A stretch of DNA of 64,000 nt from contig JAHJVW010000034.1 in NCBI GenBank assembly GCA_018828585.1, positions 1 through 64,000 on the forward strand, given 5' to 3'. Position 1 is the stretch's first letter. Every line of letters starts with the position of its first letter. Both the position numbers and the translations under genes were made by a program. Source of the DNA: Bacteroidota bacterium. GTDB taxonomy: Bacteria > Bacteroidota > Bacteroidia > Sphingobacteriales > Sphingobacteriaceae. Shown here one piece after another: positions 41,467 through 50,566 of the stretch. The notes beneath the pieces are model-generated. The model was not told the origin of the DNA and ran no database searches. It saw only the letters and a list, made by a program, of their open reading frames with translations.

Positions 41467-41958
41467 ATGAAAAAAAAATTAATATTAAGCTTAGTTGTAC
41501 TCGCAAGTATTTCTACTGCATGTAACAATGCCAAAAACACTTCAAACGAATCTGATTCAACAATTAACACTTCTGAAGAAGGAATGATGAAAGTTGATAA
41601 GCCTACTGTAAAATCTGGGAGTTATGTGAATTTAAGTACTGGAAAAAAAGTTTATGTGATACCTGATCCAATAACTGGAGTTGCAATTGATAGTATTACT
41701 CAAATCCCAATTGAATTTTATTATAATCCGATTACTTTGGATACCATTTATCAAAATGGATTAACGGTGAATCATATGCTGATTAATCTTGGTAACGGAA
41801 AATACAAATTGGATGATATGAAAATCAAAATAGATGGTGATGAAATAAAAATTAAAACAGATACTTCTAAAATTAAAATTGATGGTACTGACATGAAAAT
41901 TAAATCTGGCGACCAAAAAACAAAAATCACTGACGATACTATAAAAGTTAAAAATTAG
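41467..41958 (+). CDS. lipoprotein with KIKxDGD-rich C-terminal repeats (paralogue 2)
   Basis: Lipobox ISTAC; shares DPxTGxAIDSITxxPxxFYxNxxTxDTIY with the preceding gene. Confidence 0.75.
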   Translation: MKKKLILSLVVLASISTACNNAKNTSNESDSTINTSEEGMMKVDKPTVKSGSYVNLSTGKKVYVIPDPITGVAIDSITQIPIEFYYNPITLDTIYQNGLTVNHMLINLGNGKYKLDDMKIKIDGDEIKIKTDTSKIKIDGTDMKIKSGDQKTKITDDTIKVKN

Positions 41959-42003
41959 GTAAGGAGATTAAGAATTAAGTCTCATATTTTTTTAGTGAAT
42001 TAA

Positions 42004-42041
42004 AAAGAAGCTGTTTCAAAATAAATGAGGCAGCTTCTTTT
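42004..42041. terminator. bidirectional terminator between lipoprotein pair and GH13
   Basis: AAAGAAGCTG...CAGCTTCTTTT hairpin between convergent genes. Confidence 0.65.
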
Positions 42042-42094
42042 GTTGTTTATTTCCCATTATGAAATAGTATATCAAAAAATAAGTCTCTAACATA

Positions 42095-43906
42095 TTAATC
42101 TTTCGACAAGATAATGGCTGTATAAGGTGCAATAGAAACTTCGGCACTCTGCTCAAAACCATCACAATTTTCATCTTGAGTTTCTACATCAAAAGAATCA
42201 TAATCTCCAAATTCTTCATCGTATCCTTTCCAGTCAGAGTTGAAACGAATTTTCCACAAACCTTTTTCTGGAAATCCAACTCGATAAACTGATTTATCAG
42301 AGTCGGCAAAATTTAATATAATCACAGTAGTATCTTTAGGACCTCCATCCTTCCATCTTTGAAAAGCAACAATTTTTTGCTCGTCATCTTTTCTAATTAT
42401 TTGAATATGCTGACCAGTTAAGCCGTTCGTAAAACCTTTCTTATTCAATCTCAAAGAGATTAAATCTTTATGAAGGTTAAAATAGCCATTAAATTTATCG
42501 AGTCTTTTCCAGTCAATAGGGTCAGTATCAGAGAACCATTTATCTTCTAAAAGTTCTTGCCCCTGAAATAGCATAGGGATACCTGGCGCAGTTAAAACCA
42601 TTGCAACACCTAAAGATGCTCGTTTCTTAGAGAACCAATTATTCACATCTCCATTGGCTATTTCTTCTGCAACTCGAGCACTTCCATTAGCAACTTCATC
42701 ATGCGATTCTGTATAAATTACCCGTCTAAAATAATCATTACTGTAGCGTTTGGTTAGCGCAATAACTACATCATCCATACTTCGATTCTCATCATTCTGT
42801 TCGGTTAATATTTTTCTTACCGGATGAACAAATGTAGCGTCCCACTGGCTACCAAAACCTAAACCATCACCCTCGCCAACCCTATCAGTTACCCAATCTA
42901 ATTGATGTAAATCTTCTGCAACAGTTAATTTATATGGATATTTTTCAGAAATCTCCTTATTTATCCATCTTAAAAGATCTAGACCTTCATCTAATCTACT
43001 ATCTGGATTTTCATCTGCATGGACATTTCTGATATATGGAATCATATCCATTCTTAGTCCATCTACATGAAATTCCTCCAACCACATCATCGCATTATCT
43101 CTGATATATTTTCTCACCTCTTCTCTTCCATAATCAGGACGAGTATCTCCCCATGGCGTTTGTGACTTCCAATCGTTATAAAAATAAATTCCGCCCTTTC
43201 CGTTCTCACTCCAACCATCAAATTGCCAAAGATCTAAATCAGATGGACCAAAATGGTTATAGACAGCATCTAACATTACTGCTATGCCCATAACATGTGC
43301 GGCTTTCACCAATTCCTTTAGCGCATCCGGACCACCGTACTCAGATTCAATTGCGAATGGATAAGATGGATTATATCCCCATGAAAAACCTCCAGGAAAT
43401 TCAAACGGAGGCATAATTTCTATCACATTGATTCCTAATTCTTTTAAATAAGGTAACTTTTCTTTTAGCGTCAAGAAATCTCCTGGTTTCCCTTCTTCTT
43501 TCACATTAAAGGTCCCTAAATGCAACTCATATATTACCGCCTCATTCCAATACGGCATAAAAGATTCATCATCACCCCAATCGAAAGCATGGTTATCATA
43601 CACCACAGAATTTCCCGCCGAATTAGTCATTTCCCTAGCATAAGGGTCATTTTTCAATAAATTTCCTTGCTCGGTTTGAATAACAAATTTATATTGATTA
43701 CCTACTTTAGCAGATGAAACATTACTCCCGAAATAACCATTATCCTCATGATCCAATTTAAACTCCTTTTGGTTCCAATTATTAAAATCTCCTGTTATAA
43801 AGACTTCTTGGGCATGAGGGGCCCATACTCTAAAAAACACCCCACTCTCATGCAAAATGGCACCCATACCATTCATATATATTTTTTCTTGTAACTGATT
43901 TTCCAT
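42095..43906 (-). CDS. alpha-amylase family (GH13) glycosidase / glucan branching enzyme-like, CBM48
   Basis: RVWAPHAQEVFITGDFNNWN; YNPSYPFAIESEYGG; VMLDAVYNHFG; VDGLRMDMI; VIYTESHDEVANG. Confidence 0.92.
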   Translation of the reverse strand: MENQLQEKIYMNGMGAILHESGVFFRVWAPHAQEVFITGDFNNWNQKEFKLDHEDNGYFGSNVSSAKVGNQYKFVIQTEQGNLLKNDPYAREMTNSAGNSVVYDNHAFDWGDDESFMPYWNEAVIYELHLGTFNVKEEGKPGDFLTLKEKLPYLKELGINVIEIMPPFEFPGGFSWGYNPSYPFAIESEYGGPDALKELVKAAHVMGIAVMLDAVYNHFGPSDLDLWQFDGWSENGKGGIYFYNDWKSQTPWGDTRPDYGREEVRKYIRDNAMMWLEEFHVDGLRMDMIPYIRNVHADENPDSRLDEGLDLLRWINKEISEKYPYKLTVAEDLHQLDWVTDRVGEGDGLGFGSQWDATFVHPVRKILTEQNDENRSMDDVVIALTKRYSNDYFRRVIYTESHDEVANGSARVAEEIANGDVNNWFSKKRASLGVAMVLTAPGIPMLFQGQELLEDKWFSDTDPIDWKRLDKFNGYFNLHKDLISLRLNKKGFTNGLTGQHIQIIRKDDEQKIVAFQRWKDGGPKDTTVIILNFADSDKSVYRVGFPEKGLWKIRFNSDWKGYDEEFGDYDSFDVETQDENCDGFEQSAEVSIAPYTAIILSKD

Positions 43907-43993
43907 TTGATATCTGATTTATCCTCCGATATCTAAATGTTTGCCAATATTTCTTCAAATGAAAAGTAGGACGTTTAAACGCTGTATTTAGCA

Positions 43994-44075
43994 CTTCACT
44001 ATTGCTTTGGTTTTTCGCTGCGAAAAACAGCCAAAGAACTGGCTTTTGTAAAGCAATGCTACAGCCAGCTAATGC
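43994..44075. repeat. nested-hairpin intergenic element
   Basis: ATTGCTTTGGTTTTTCGCTGCGAAAAACAGCCAAAG...AAAGCAAT, with GTTTTTCGC-T-GCGAAAAAC core and outer ATTGCTTT/AAAGCAAT arms. Confidence 0.55.
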
Positions 44076-44090
44076 AAAACCTTAAAAATG

Positions 44091-44127
44091 AAACTGATTT
44101 AATGATTTCAAGAACTGAAATCAGTTT
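44091..44127 (-). terminator. putative terminator downstream of the prephenate dehydrogenase-like gene
   Basis: AAACTGATTT...AAATCAGTTT inverted repeat. Confidence 0.5.
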
Positions 44128-44143
44128 TAAAGGAAATTAAAAA

Positions 44144-45397
44144 TTAGCTTAATCTTTTAATTAAAAGCGCACTTTGTTCTCTTCCTTTTTCTAACAAGGG
44201 TTCGAAAAAATCTTTCGCCGCTTTAAAATGGGATTTGTAACCCTCCATATCTTTGTATTTAATAATAGACGCCCATTCTCTCACCGCGGTATGAAATTCC
44301 AAATCATCTCCTCTGATACTTTTATCATATAATGCAGTTCGGATAGTTTCTTCTAACAATTCATCATTTTTAAATAAATATTCAACTATCCCTAAACGAA
44401 GTTTGAAAGGGGGCGTTTGCCCAACAAGGTTATCATAAGGATTAATCTGAAGTTGATACCAAGCATCAACCATTGCCAATAAACTCAAATGCGAATTTGA
44501 TTTTGCCAATGCGCTATTATCACCTATGCTAAATTCTTTCATGATGGCATCATCAAATAAAATTAAGTCATGCTGTTCATGAAAAACAAAATCCCTCGCT
44601 TTATAAATTCGTTCACGGAAATTTGCTTCATCTTCCTGAATCATCATCTTAAATAAAGCAGATTCAGATTGCGCATAAGCTTCAATCTGTTTGGAGGCAT
44701 AAGGATTTAGGATAGCCAATCCCGCATAAATGTGAGCCTTGTAACTAAATATCCTAAGCGTAGTTAAAATCTTTACGTTATCAATTCCTGATACATAAGC
44801 ACCACTTTCCCAAGGATAAGTTCCTGCATTTTTCCAAGCTGTACCCATACTTTCGAAACCCATATGGGTAACGGCTTGTGTATCTGCCATGATTTGGTCA
44901 TGCTGATGATAATCTTCTAGTTCGATTATTTCAGATTCTAATAATTTTAAAACCTTCAATGCCTTTTGATAATTCTTTTTGCTGATGCGATGTGGAGCAA
45001 CAATCAGTTTTTGCCCTTTGGTTTCGAATCCAGGACCATGTAAAGCATGCGTTAATATAATCTCACTATCCGTAGGAAGGTATTTTTCAAAAGCAGCCAC
45101 TTCGGGTGTTTTAACAGAAGTCATACCCGTAACTATTGCGCCAGACTTAGTTGCGTATGCTGTTTGGGAAACCACTTCATCTATTTTTTCAGCTTCTACC
45201 GCATAAAAAATGAAATCGGCAACATGAGAAACTTCTCTGGAATCATCTAAAATTTGAATATCGAAAGGAGCTAATTCTTCCTGTAAAGCTGATTTATGTT
45301 CTGGTATATCGCATCCCACAACTGTAAGGCCTGCTTTAGCAAAAGTAAGGGCATACAATTTACCCATATCTCCTAATCCGATGATACCGATTTTCAT
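44144..45397 (-). CDS. prephenate dehydrogenase, fungal TYR1-like
   Basis: GIIGLGDMGKLYALTFAKAGLTVVGCD; AAFEKYLPTDSEIILTHALHGPGFETKGQ; DQIMADTQAVTHMGFESMGTAW. Confidence 0.8.
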   Translation of the reverse strand: MKIGIIGLGDMGKLYALTFAKAGLTVVGCDIPEHKSALQEELAPFDIQILDDSREVSHVADFIFYAVEAEKIDEVVSQTAYATKSGAIVTGMTSVKTPEVAAFEKYLPTDSEIILTHALHGPGFETKGQKLIVAPHRISKKNYQKALKVLKLLESEIIELEDYHQHDQIMADTQAVTHMGFESMGTAWKNAGTYPWESGAYVSGIDNVKILTTLRIFSYKAHIYAGLAILNPYASKQIEAYAQSESALFKMMIQEDEANFRERIYKARDFVFHEQHDLILFDDAIMKEFSIGDNSALAKSNSHLSLLAMVDAWYQLQINPYDNLVGQTPPFKLRLGIVEYLFKNDELLEETIRTALYDKSIRGDDLEFHTAVREWASIIKYKDMEGYKSHFKAAKDFFEPLLEKGREQSALLIKRLS

Positions 45398-45535
45398 GGT
45401 GGCTAAGATAGAAATTTGATAAGAAGAATAGATTCCTTTAATAAAAAGATAGAAAAAAGTTGAATCAGATAAATATAAACTAAACCATTATTTTTAGTGT
45501 ATTAAAAATAGAGACCAGCTATACCATTAAATTAA

Positions 45536-46582
45536 TTAAACTCCTAGAATATTACAGTATCTTTTTAGCGATTGCAGTTCTTCATTAGCCACAAATAGAT
45601 GAAAATCTTCCTTTTTCCCTTCTACTTGAGCATTTTCTAGCGTCTGGTAATATTTCATTCTATTTTCTGCATCACCTTTAATATTAGCTATTACATATCC
45701 ATTCTTTAAAAGAACAAGGTTCATAATTAACCTTGAAGTTCTACCATTTCCATCTATAAAAGGGTGTATGGTTACCAATCTTTCACTCAACTCCGCAGCC
45801 AATACAACTGAGTGCAATTGATTTTTATGCGCCACATACCAAAAAAATAGCTCTTCCATTTGCTTTTTGATGATATAAGGTTGTGGGGGTAAATGTCTAC
45901 TCCCATTTATCATTACTTGAACATCACGGTAATTACCAGCATATTTAGAATCAATCCCCTTTAGTATCAAAGCGTGTAGTTGCAATAAATCTCTTTCAGA
46001 AAAATCTGAATCCTTCTGAATCAACTCCTTTAAATAATTTATAGCCTCTTTGTGATTGATGGCTTCTAAATGTTCCCGCATAGTTTTTCCAGAAATAGTA
46101 ATCCCTTCATTAACCACCAAATCTGTTTCTCTCAGCGTAAGCGTATTTCCTTCAATCCTGTTACTTTCAAAAGTATATTCCAATTCCAAAGCTTGGCTTA
46201 TTCTATAACTATCTAATTTTCTGTATTCATTTAATTTAACCTTTAAATCATCAATTTCATCTAAAAGGATTTCTAAACTACCTTTATGTTGGTGATCAAC
46301 TTTTGCATGATACTTAATTTTTTCTTCAGCAACAGACAGCACTTCTAATGCAAAGTCTCCATAGCCAATATCTTCAACTATTTGATTACTAAACCAGTCT
46401 ATCAATAAATCATGCGCATCCAATTCTAGTAAATGAGCAATTTTAATCACTTGTTCCCTAGTTGGTTTTCTGCTCCCACTTTCGAACTTACTGATTAAAG
46501 ATGCGTCTACCTTTAGTGCTTCTGCGACTTCTCGTATTTTAAGGTTTTTGTTAATCCTCGTTTCTTTGATTTTATTATTCAT
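45536..46582 (-). CDS. Fic family protein with N-terminal XRE-type HTH
   Basis: HTH KIREVAEALKVDASLISKFESGSRKPTREQ; SNRIEGNTLT inhibitory motif; HPFIDGNGRTSRL Fic motif. Confidence 0.95.
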   Translation of the reverse strand: MNNKIKETRINKNLKIREVAEALKVDASLISKFESGSRKPTREQVIKIAHLLELDAHDLLIDWFSNQIVEDIGYGDFALEVLSVAEEKIKYHAKVDHQHKGSLEILLDEIDDLKVKLNEYRKLDSYRISQALELEYTFESNRIEGNTLTLRETDLVVNEGITISGKTMREHLEAINHKEAINYLKELIQKDSDFSERDLLQLHALILKGIDSKYAGNYRDVQVMINGSRHLPPQPYIIKKQMEELFFWYVAHKNQLHSVVLAAELSERLVTIHPFIDGNGRTSRLIMNLVLLKNGYVIANIKGDAENRMKYYQTLENAQVEGKKEDFHLFVANEELQSLKRYCNILGV

Positions 46583-46655
46583 GATTTAATGACTAAAAAA
46601 TACCTGACAAATATAGTCATGTTCTACTGGTTTAACAATAAAAATATACCAACAA

Positions 46656-46691
46656 AAAAAGCCCCTTCTGAAAATTCAGAAAGGGCTTTTT
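46656..46691 (-). terminator. intrinsic terminator downstream of rpsJ
   Basis: AAAAAGCCCCTTCTGAAAATTCAGAAAGGGCTTTTT hairpin. Confidence 0.8.
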
Positions 46692-46709
46692 AAATAATTT
46701 TAAAATTTA

Positions 46710-47015
46710 TCAGACTTTGATTTCAACTTCAACACCTGAAGGCAATTCCAACTTCATCAAAGCATCAACTGTTTTTGCTGAAGCACTATAGATGTCTAAC
46801 AATCTTTTGTAAGAACACAATTGAAATTGCTCTCTTGCTTTTTTGTTCACATGCGGAGAACGCAGGACAGTGTAAATTTTCTTCTCGGTTGGAAGAGGAA
46901 TTGGACCACTAACTACTGCACCCGTAGGTTTCACAGTTTTTACAATTTTCTCAGCAGATTTATCTACCAGGTTGTAATCGTAAGATTTTAATTTAATTCT
47001 GATTCTTTGGCTCAT
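46710..47015 (-). CDS. rpsJ: 30S ribosomal protein S10
   Basis: [43 protein letters not shown]. Confidence 0.98.
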   Translation of the reverse strand: MSQRIRIKLKSYDYNLVDKSAEKIVKTVKPTGAVVSGPIPLPTEKKIYTVLRSPHVNKKAREQFQLCSYKRLLDIYSASAKTVDALMKLELPSGVEVEIKV

Positions 47016-47157
47016 TGCTTTTGTTTTATGCTTAATCGTTAGAGCTATTTGTAACGGTAAGCGGGTTTATTTTTATTGCAAAGTTTTAAGTAATAGGTTA
47101 TAAGTCTTAAGTATACTAAGTTTTCACTTATAACTTTAAACTTACAATCTATAACTT

Positions 47158-49260
47158 CTATGCGTTTACTTTTCCTTTAGCTTTTGCAATTACTTCCTCC
47201 ATCACAGTTTTAGGTGCTGGTTCGTAATGATCAAACTCCATTGTAGAAGTTGCTCTACCAGAAGTAATGGTACGTAACTGAGTCACATAACCAAACATTT
47301 CTGAAAGCGGAACTAAGGCTTTAATTACTTGAGCTCCTGCTCTCGTATCCATACCTTGTAACTGACCTCTTCTTCTGTTTAAGTCACCCATTACATCTCC
47401 CATATTTTCTTCGGGAGTTAACACTTCAATCTTCATGATTGGCTCCATTAACACCGGCTTACATTTTGGCAATGCTTCGCGATATGCGTTACGGGCTGCT
47501 AATTCAAAAGATAAAGCATCTGAATCGACAGCGTGGAATGATCCATCAATTAAACGAACTTTCATACCTGTTACTGGGTAACCAGCTAAAACACCGTTTG
47601 CTAAAGATCCTTCAAATCCTTTTTGAACAGATGGAATAAATTCACGTGGAATAGATCCACCAGAAATTTCATTCACAAACTGAAGACCTGTTTTATCATC
47701 ATCATTCGGAGAAATGATAATTTGAATATCAGCAAATTTACCACGACCACCTGTTTGTTTTTTGTAAGTTTCTCTGTGCTGAGTAGTACCAGTAATTGCT
47801 TCTTTGTAAGCAACTTGTGGCGCACCTTGGTTTACTTCTACTTTAAATTCACGCTTTAAACGATCCATTAAAATATCTAAGTGAAGCTCGCCCATACCTT
47901 GGATAATGGTTTGACCAGAATCTTCATCCGTATGAACTTTGAAGGTTGGATCTTCTTCAGCCAATTTATTTAAGGCCATACCTAGTTTATCCATATCAGC
48001 CTGAGTTTTTGGCTCAATAGCTAATCCAATAACAGGATCAGGGAAGTTCATTGATTCCAAAATAATTGGATTCTTTTCTTCGCAAAGTGTATCTCCAGTT
48101 TTGATATCTTTAAATCCAACTACCGCAGCAATATCTCCAGCCCCTACGTTAGGAATTGGGTTTTGCTTGTTAGCATGCATTTGGAAAATCCTTGAAATAC
48201 GTTCTTTGTTTCCTGAACGTACGTTATAAATATAAGAACCTGCCTCTAAGTTTCCAGAGTAAACTCTGATGAAACATAAACGACCTACGAAAGGATCTGT
48301 TGCAATTTTAAAAGCTAAAGCTGCAAATGGTCCTTTCTCATCTGGCTTACGTGTTAATTCAGCACCAGTATCTGGGTGAGTTCCTTTAATAGCTTCTTGA
48401 TCCATTGGAGAAGGCAATAATTCCATCACATAATCCAACATGGTTTGTACGCCTTTATTTTTGAAAGATGAGCCACAAACCATAGGAACAATAGAAGCAT
48501 CAATCACTGCTTTACGTAACGCATCTAAGATTTCACGCTCAGTAATGGTTTCTGGAGCATCAAAAAATTTCTCCATTAAAGATTCATCATAATCAGCAAC
48601 TGATTCTAACAATTTCTCTCTCCACTCTGTTGCTTCTTCAATCAAATCTTCAGGAATAGGAATTTCTGTAAAAGTCATTCCTTTATCTTCTTCATTCCAG
48701 ATAATTCCTCTCCAGTTGATTAAATCAACCACTCCTTTGAAACCGTCTTCAGAACCGATAGGAATTTGTAATGGCACAGCATTACTTCCCAACATATCTT
48801 TCACCTGCTTAACAACTTTTAAGAAATCGGCACCAGCTCTGTCCATTTTGTTAACAAAGCCAATACGAGATACGTTGTAATTATTTGCTAAACGCCAGTT
48901 AGTTTCTGATTGTGGCTCAACACCATCAACTGCAGAAAACAAAAATACTAATCCGTCTAACACACGTAAAGAACGGTTTACCTCAACAGTAAAATCTACG
49001 TGTCCTGGAGTATCAATAATATTGATATGGTAATTTTGACCTCTATATTTCCAATCAACTGTAGTGGCAGCAGAAGTAATGGTAATACCACGTTCTTGCT
49101 CTTGTGCCATCCAGTCCATTGTTGCAGCACCATCATGTACCTCACCAATTTTATGGCTCACACCAGAATAGTAAAGAATACGCTCTGTTGTTGTTGTTTT
49201 ACCCGCATCAATGTGGGCAGCAATTCCAATGTTTCTTGTATATCTTAAATCTCTTGACAT
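47158..49260 (-). CDS. fusA: elongation factor G
   Basis: [44 protein letters not shown]. Confidence 0.98.
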   Translation of the reverse strand: MSRDLRYTRNIGIAAHIDAGKTTTTERILYYSGVSHKIGEVHDGAATMDWMAQEQERGITITSAATTVDWKYRGQNYHINIIDTPGHVDFTVEVNRSLRVLDGLVFLFSAVDGVEPQSETNWRLANNYNVSRIGFVNKMDRAGADFLKVVKQVKDMLGSNAVPLQIPIGSEDGFKGVVDLINWRGIIWNEEDKGMTFTEIPIPEDLIEEATEWREKLLESVADYDESLMEKFFDAPETITEREILDALRKAVIDASIVPMVCGSSFKNKGVQTMLDYVMELLPSPMDQEAIKGTHPDTGAELTRKPDEKGPFAALAFKIATDPFVGRLCFIRVYSGNLEAGSYIYNVRSGNKERISRIFQMHANKQNPIPNVGAGDIAAVVGFKDIKTGDTLCEEKNPIILESMNFPDPVIGLAIEPKTQADMDKLGMALNKLAEEDPTFKVHTDEDSGQTIIQGMGELHLDILMDRLKREFKVEVNQGAPQVAYKEAITGTTQHRETYKKQTGGRGKFADIQIIISPNDDDKTGLQFVNEISGGSIPREFIPSVQKGFEGSLANGVLAGYPVTGMKVRLIDGSFHAVDSDALSFELAARNAYREALPKCKPVLMEPIMKIEVLTPEENMGDVMGDLNRRRGQLQGMDTRAGAQVIKALVPLSEMFGYVTQLRTITSGRATSTMEFDHYEPAPKTVMEEVIAKAKGKVNA

Positions 49261-49356
49261 TATAAATGTTTTTATTGGGATTTTAAATAATTACACCGAT
49301 TAATAGTTTGAGGCTAAAAATCGGTGTAATCAAATTAATCTATTTAATCTGTAATC

Positions 49357-49824
49357 TTAGAATCTAAAGTGAGAGAAAGCTTTGTTAGCCTCCGCCATTT
49401 TATGTGTATCTTCTTTCTTCTTTACAGCCGCACCTTCACCTTTTGCTGCAGATATGATTTCACCAGCTAATTTCTCAGTCATGGTTTTTTCGCCACGTTT
49501 TCTGCTGAAATTAATTAACCATTTCATACCTAAAGCGGTTTTACGCTCTGGTCTTACTTCTGTTGGAACTTGAAAGTTAGCACCACCCACACGTCTTGAT
49601 TTTACTTCAACAGCTGGGCTAATGTTCACTAATGCTTTTTTCCATTGCTCTAAACCATTTTCACTGGTTTTAGTTTCTACAATTTCTATAGCTCCGTAGA
49701 ATATATCGTATGCAATGGATTTTTTTCCATCATACATCATGTTATTTACAAATCTGGTAACCATCACGTCGTTAAACTTTGGGTCAGGCAGAATGATTCT
49801 CTTTTTTGGTTTCGATTTTCTCAT
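49357..49824 (-). CDS. rpsG: 30S ribosomal protein S7
   Basis: [38 protein letters not shown]. Confidence 0.98.
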   Translation of the reverse strand: MRKSKPKKRIILPDPKFNDVMVTRFVNNMMYDGKKSIAYDIFYGAIEIVETKTSENGLEQWKKALVNISPAVEVKSRRVGGANFQVPTEVRPERKTALGMKWLINFSRKRGEKTMTEKLAGEIISAAKGEGAAVKKKEDTHKMAEANKAFSHFRF

Positions 49825-49843
49825 TGTCTTGTCCTCCGTTTAA

Positions 49844-50260
49844 TTATTTCTTTTTACCACCTTTTGCTGGTGCTGCTGCAACTTGCCCTGGTTTAGGTTT
49901 TTTAGTACCATATTTAGAACGACGCTGATTTCTTCCTGCAACTCCTGCTGTATCTAATGCACCACGTACGATGTGATAACGTACACCTGGTAAATCTTTC
50001 ACTCTTCCACCACGTACCAAAACAATAGAGTGTTCCTGTAAGTTGTGACCTTCACCCGGAATATATGCGTTCACCTCTTTTCCATTGGTTAAACGAACAC
50101 GGGCAACTTTACGCATTGCTGAGTTTGGTTTTTTAGGGGTAGTAGTATATACACGGGTACATACGCCTCTTCGCTGTGGACAGCTGTCCAACGCTGGGGA
50201 TTTACTCTTATCCTCCAGAGCTACTCTACCTTTCCTAACTAATTGTTGAATGGTTGGCAT
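49844..50260 (-). CDS. rpsL: 30S ribosomal protein S12
   Basis: [48 protein letters not shown]. Confidence 0.98.
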   Translation of the reverse strand: MPTIQQLVRKGRVALEDKSKSPALDSCPQRRGVCTRVYTTTPKKPNSAMRKVARVRLTNGKEVNAYIPGEGHNLQEHSIVLVRGGRVKDLPGVRYHIVRGALDTAGVAGRNQRRSKYGTKKPKPGQVAAAPAKGGKKK

Positions 50261-50337
50261 TAAGCTTTTTTAAATTTTAGTTACTATTTTTTAATCTTCT
50301 GTCTCAGAGCTTTTAACATCCCTAAGCAAAAGGACTG

Positions 50338-50368
50338 CAAAAGTAAGATTTTATTTTTTGATTTTCAA
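50338..50368 (-). promoter_or_regulatory. candidate rpsL (str operon) promoter TTG-N20-TACTTTTG
   Basis: Minus strand TTG...TACTTTTGCAGTCC about 80 nt upstream of rpsL. Confidence 0.6.
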
Positions 50369-50566
50369 TAGGTTGGGAGAAATAATTTTGATTGGGGGGA
50401 AGTCGGAGGTCAGATGATGGAGGCCCGAAGACTGGGTTGATAAACTTAGCGAACTATTTTACTAATGAAATTAATGATAGCGTGTGCTGAAAAAGTACCA
50501 GGATATCCATTCATACTACTCAGACCTTAGCCACAAGAGGCAGGTATCCCTACCCGTTACGTTCAG

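Noticed and set aside
47623-47859. Antisense ORFs over fusA, and similar short ORFs opposite ribosomal, prfC, ftsZ and ABC genes in the supplied track
   Set aside because: They lie wholly inside strongly supported genes on the other strand, have biased compositions and no recognisable domains; treated as shadow ORFs.
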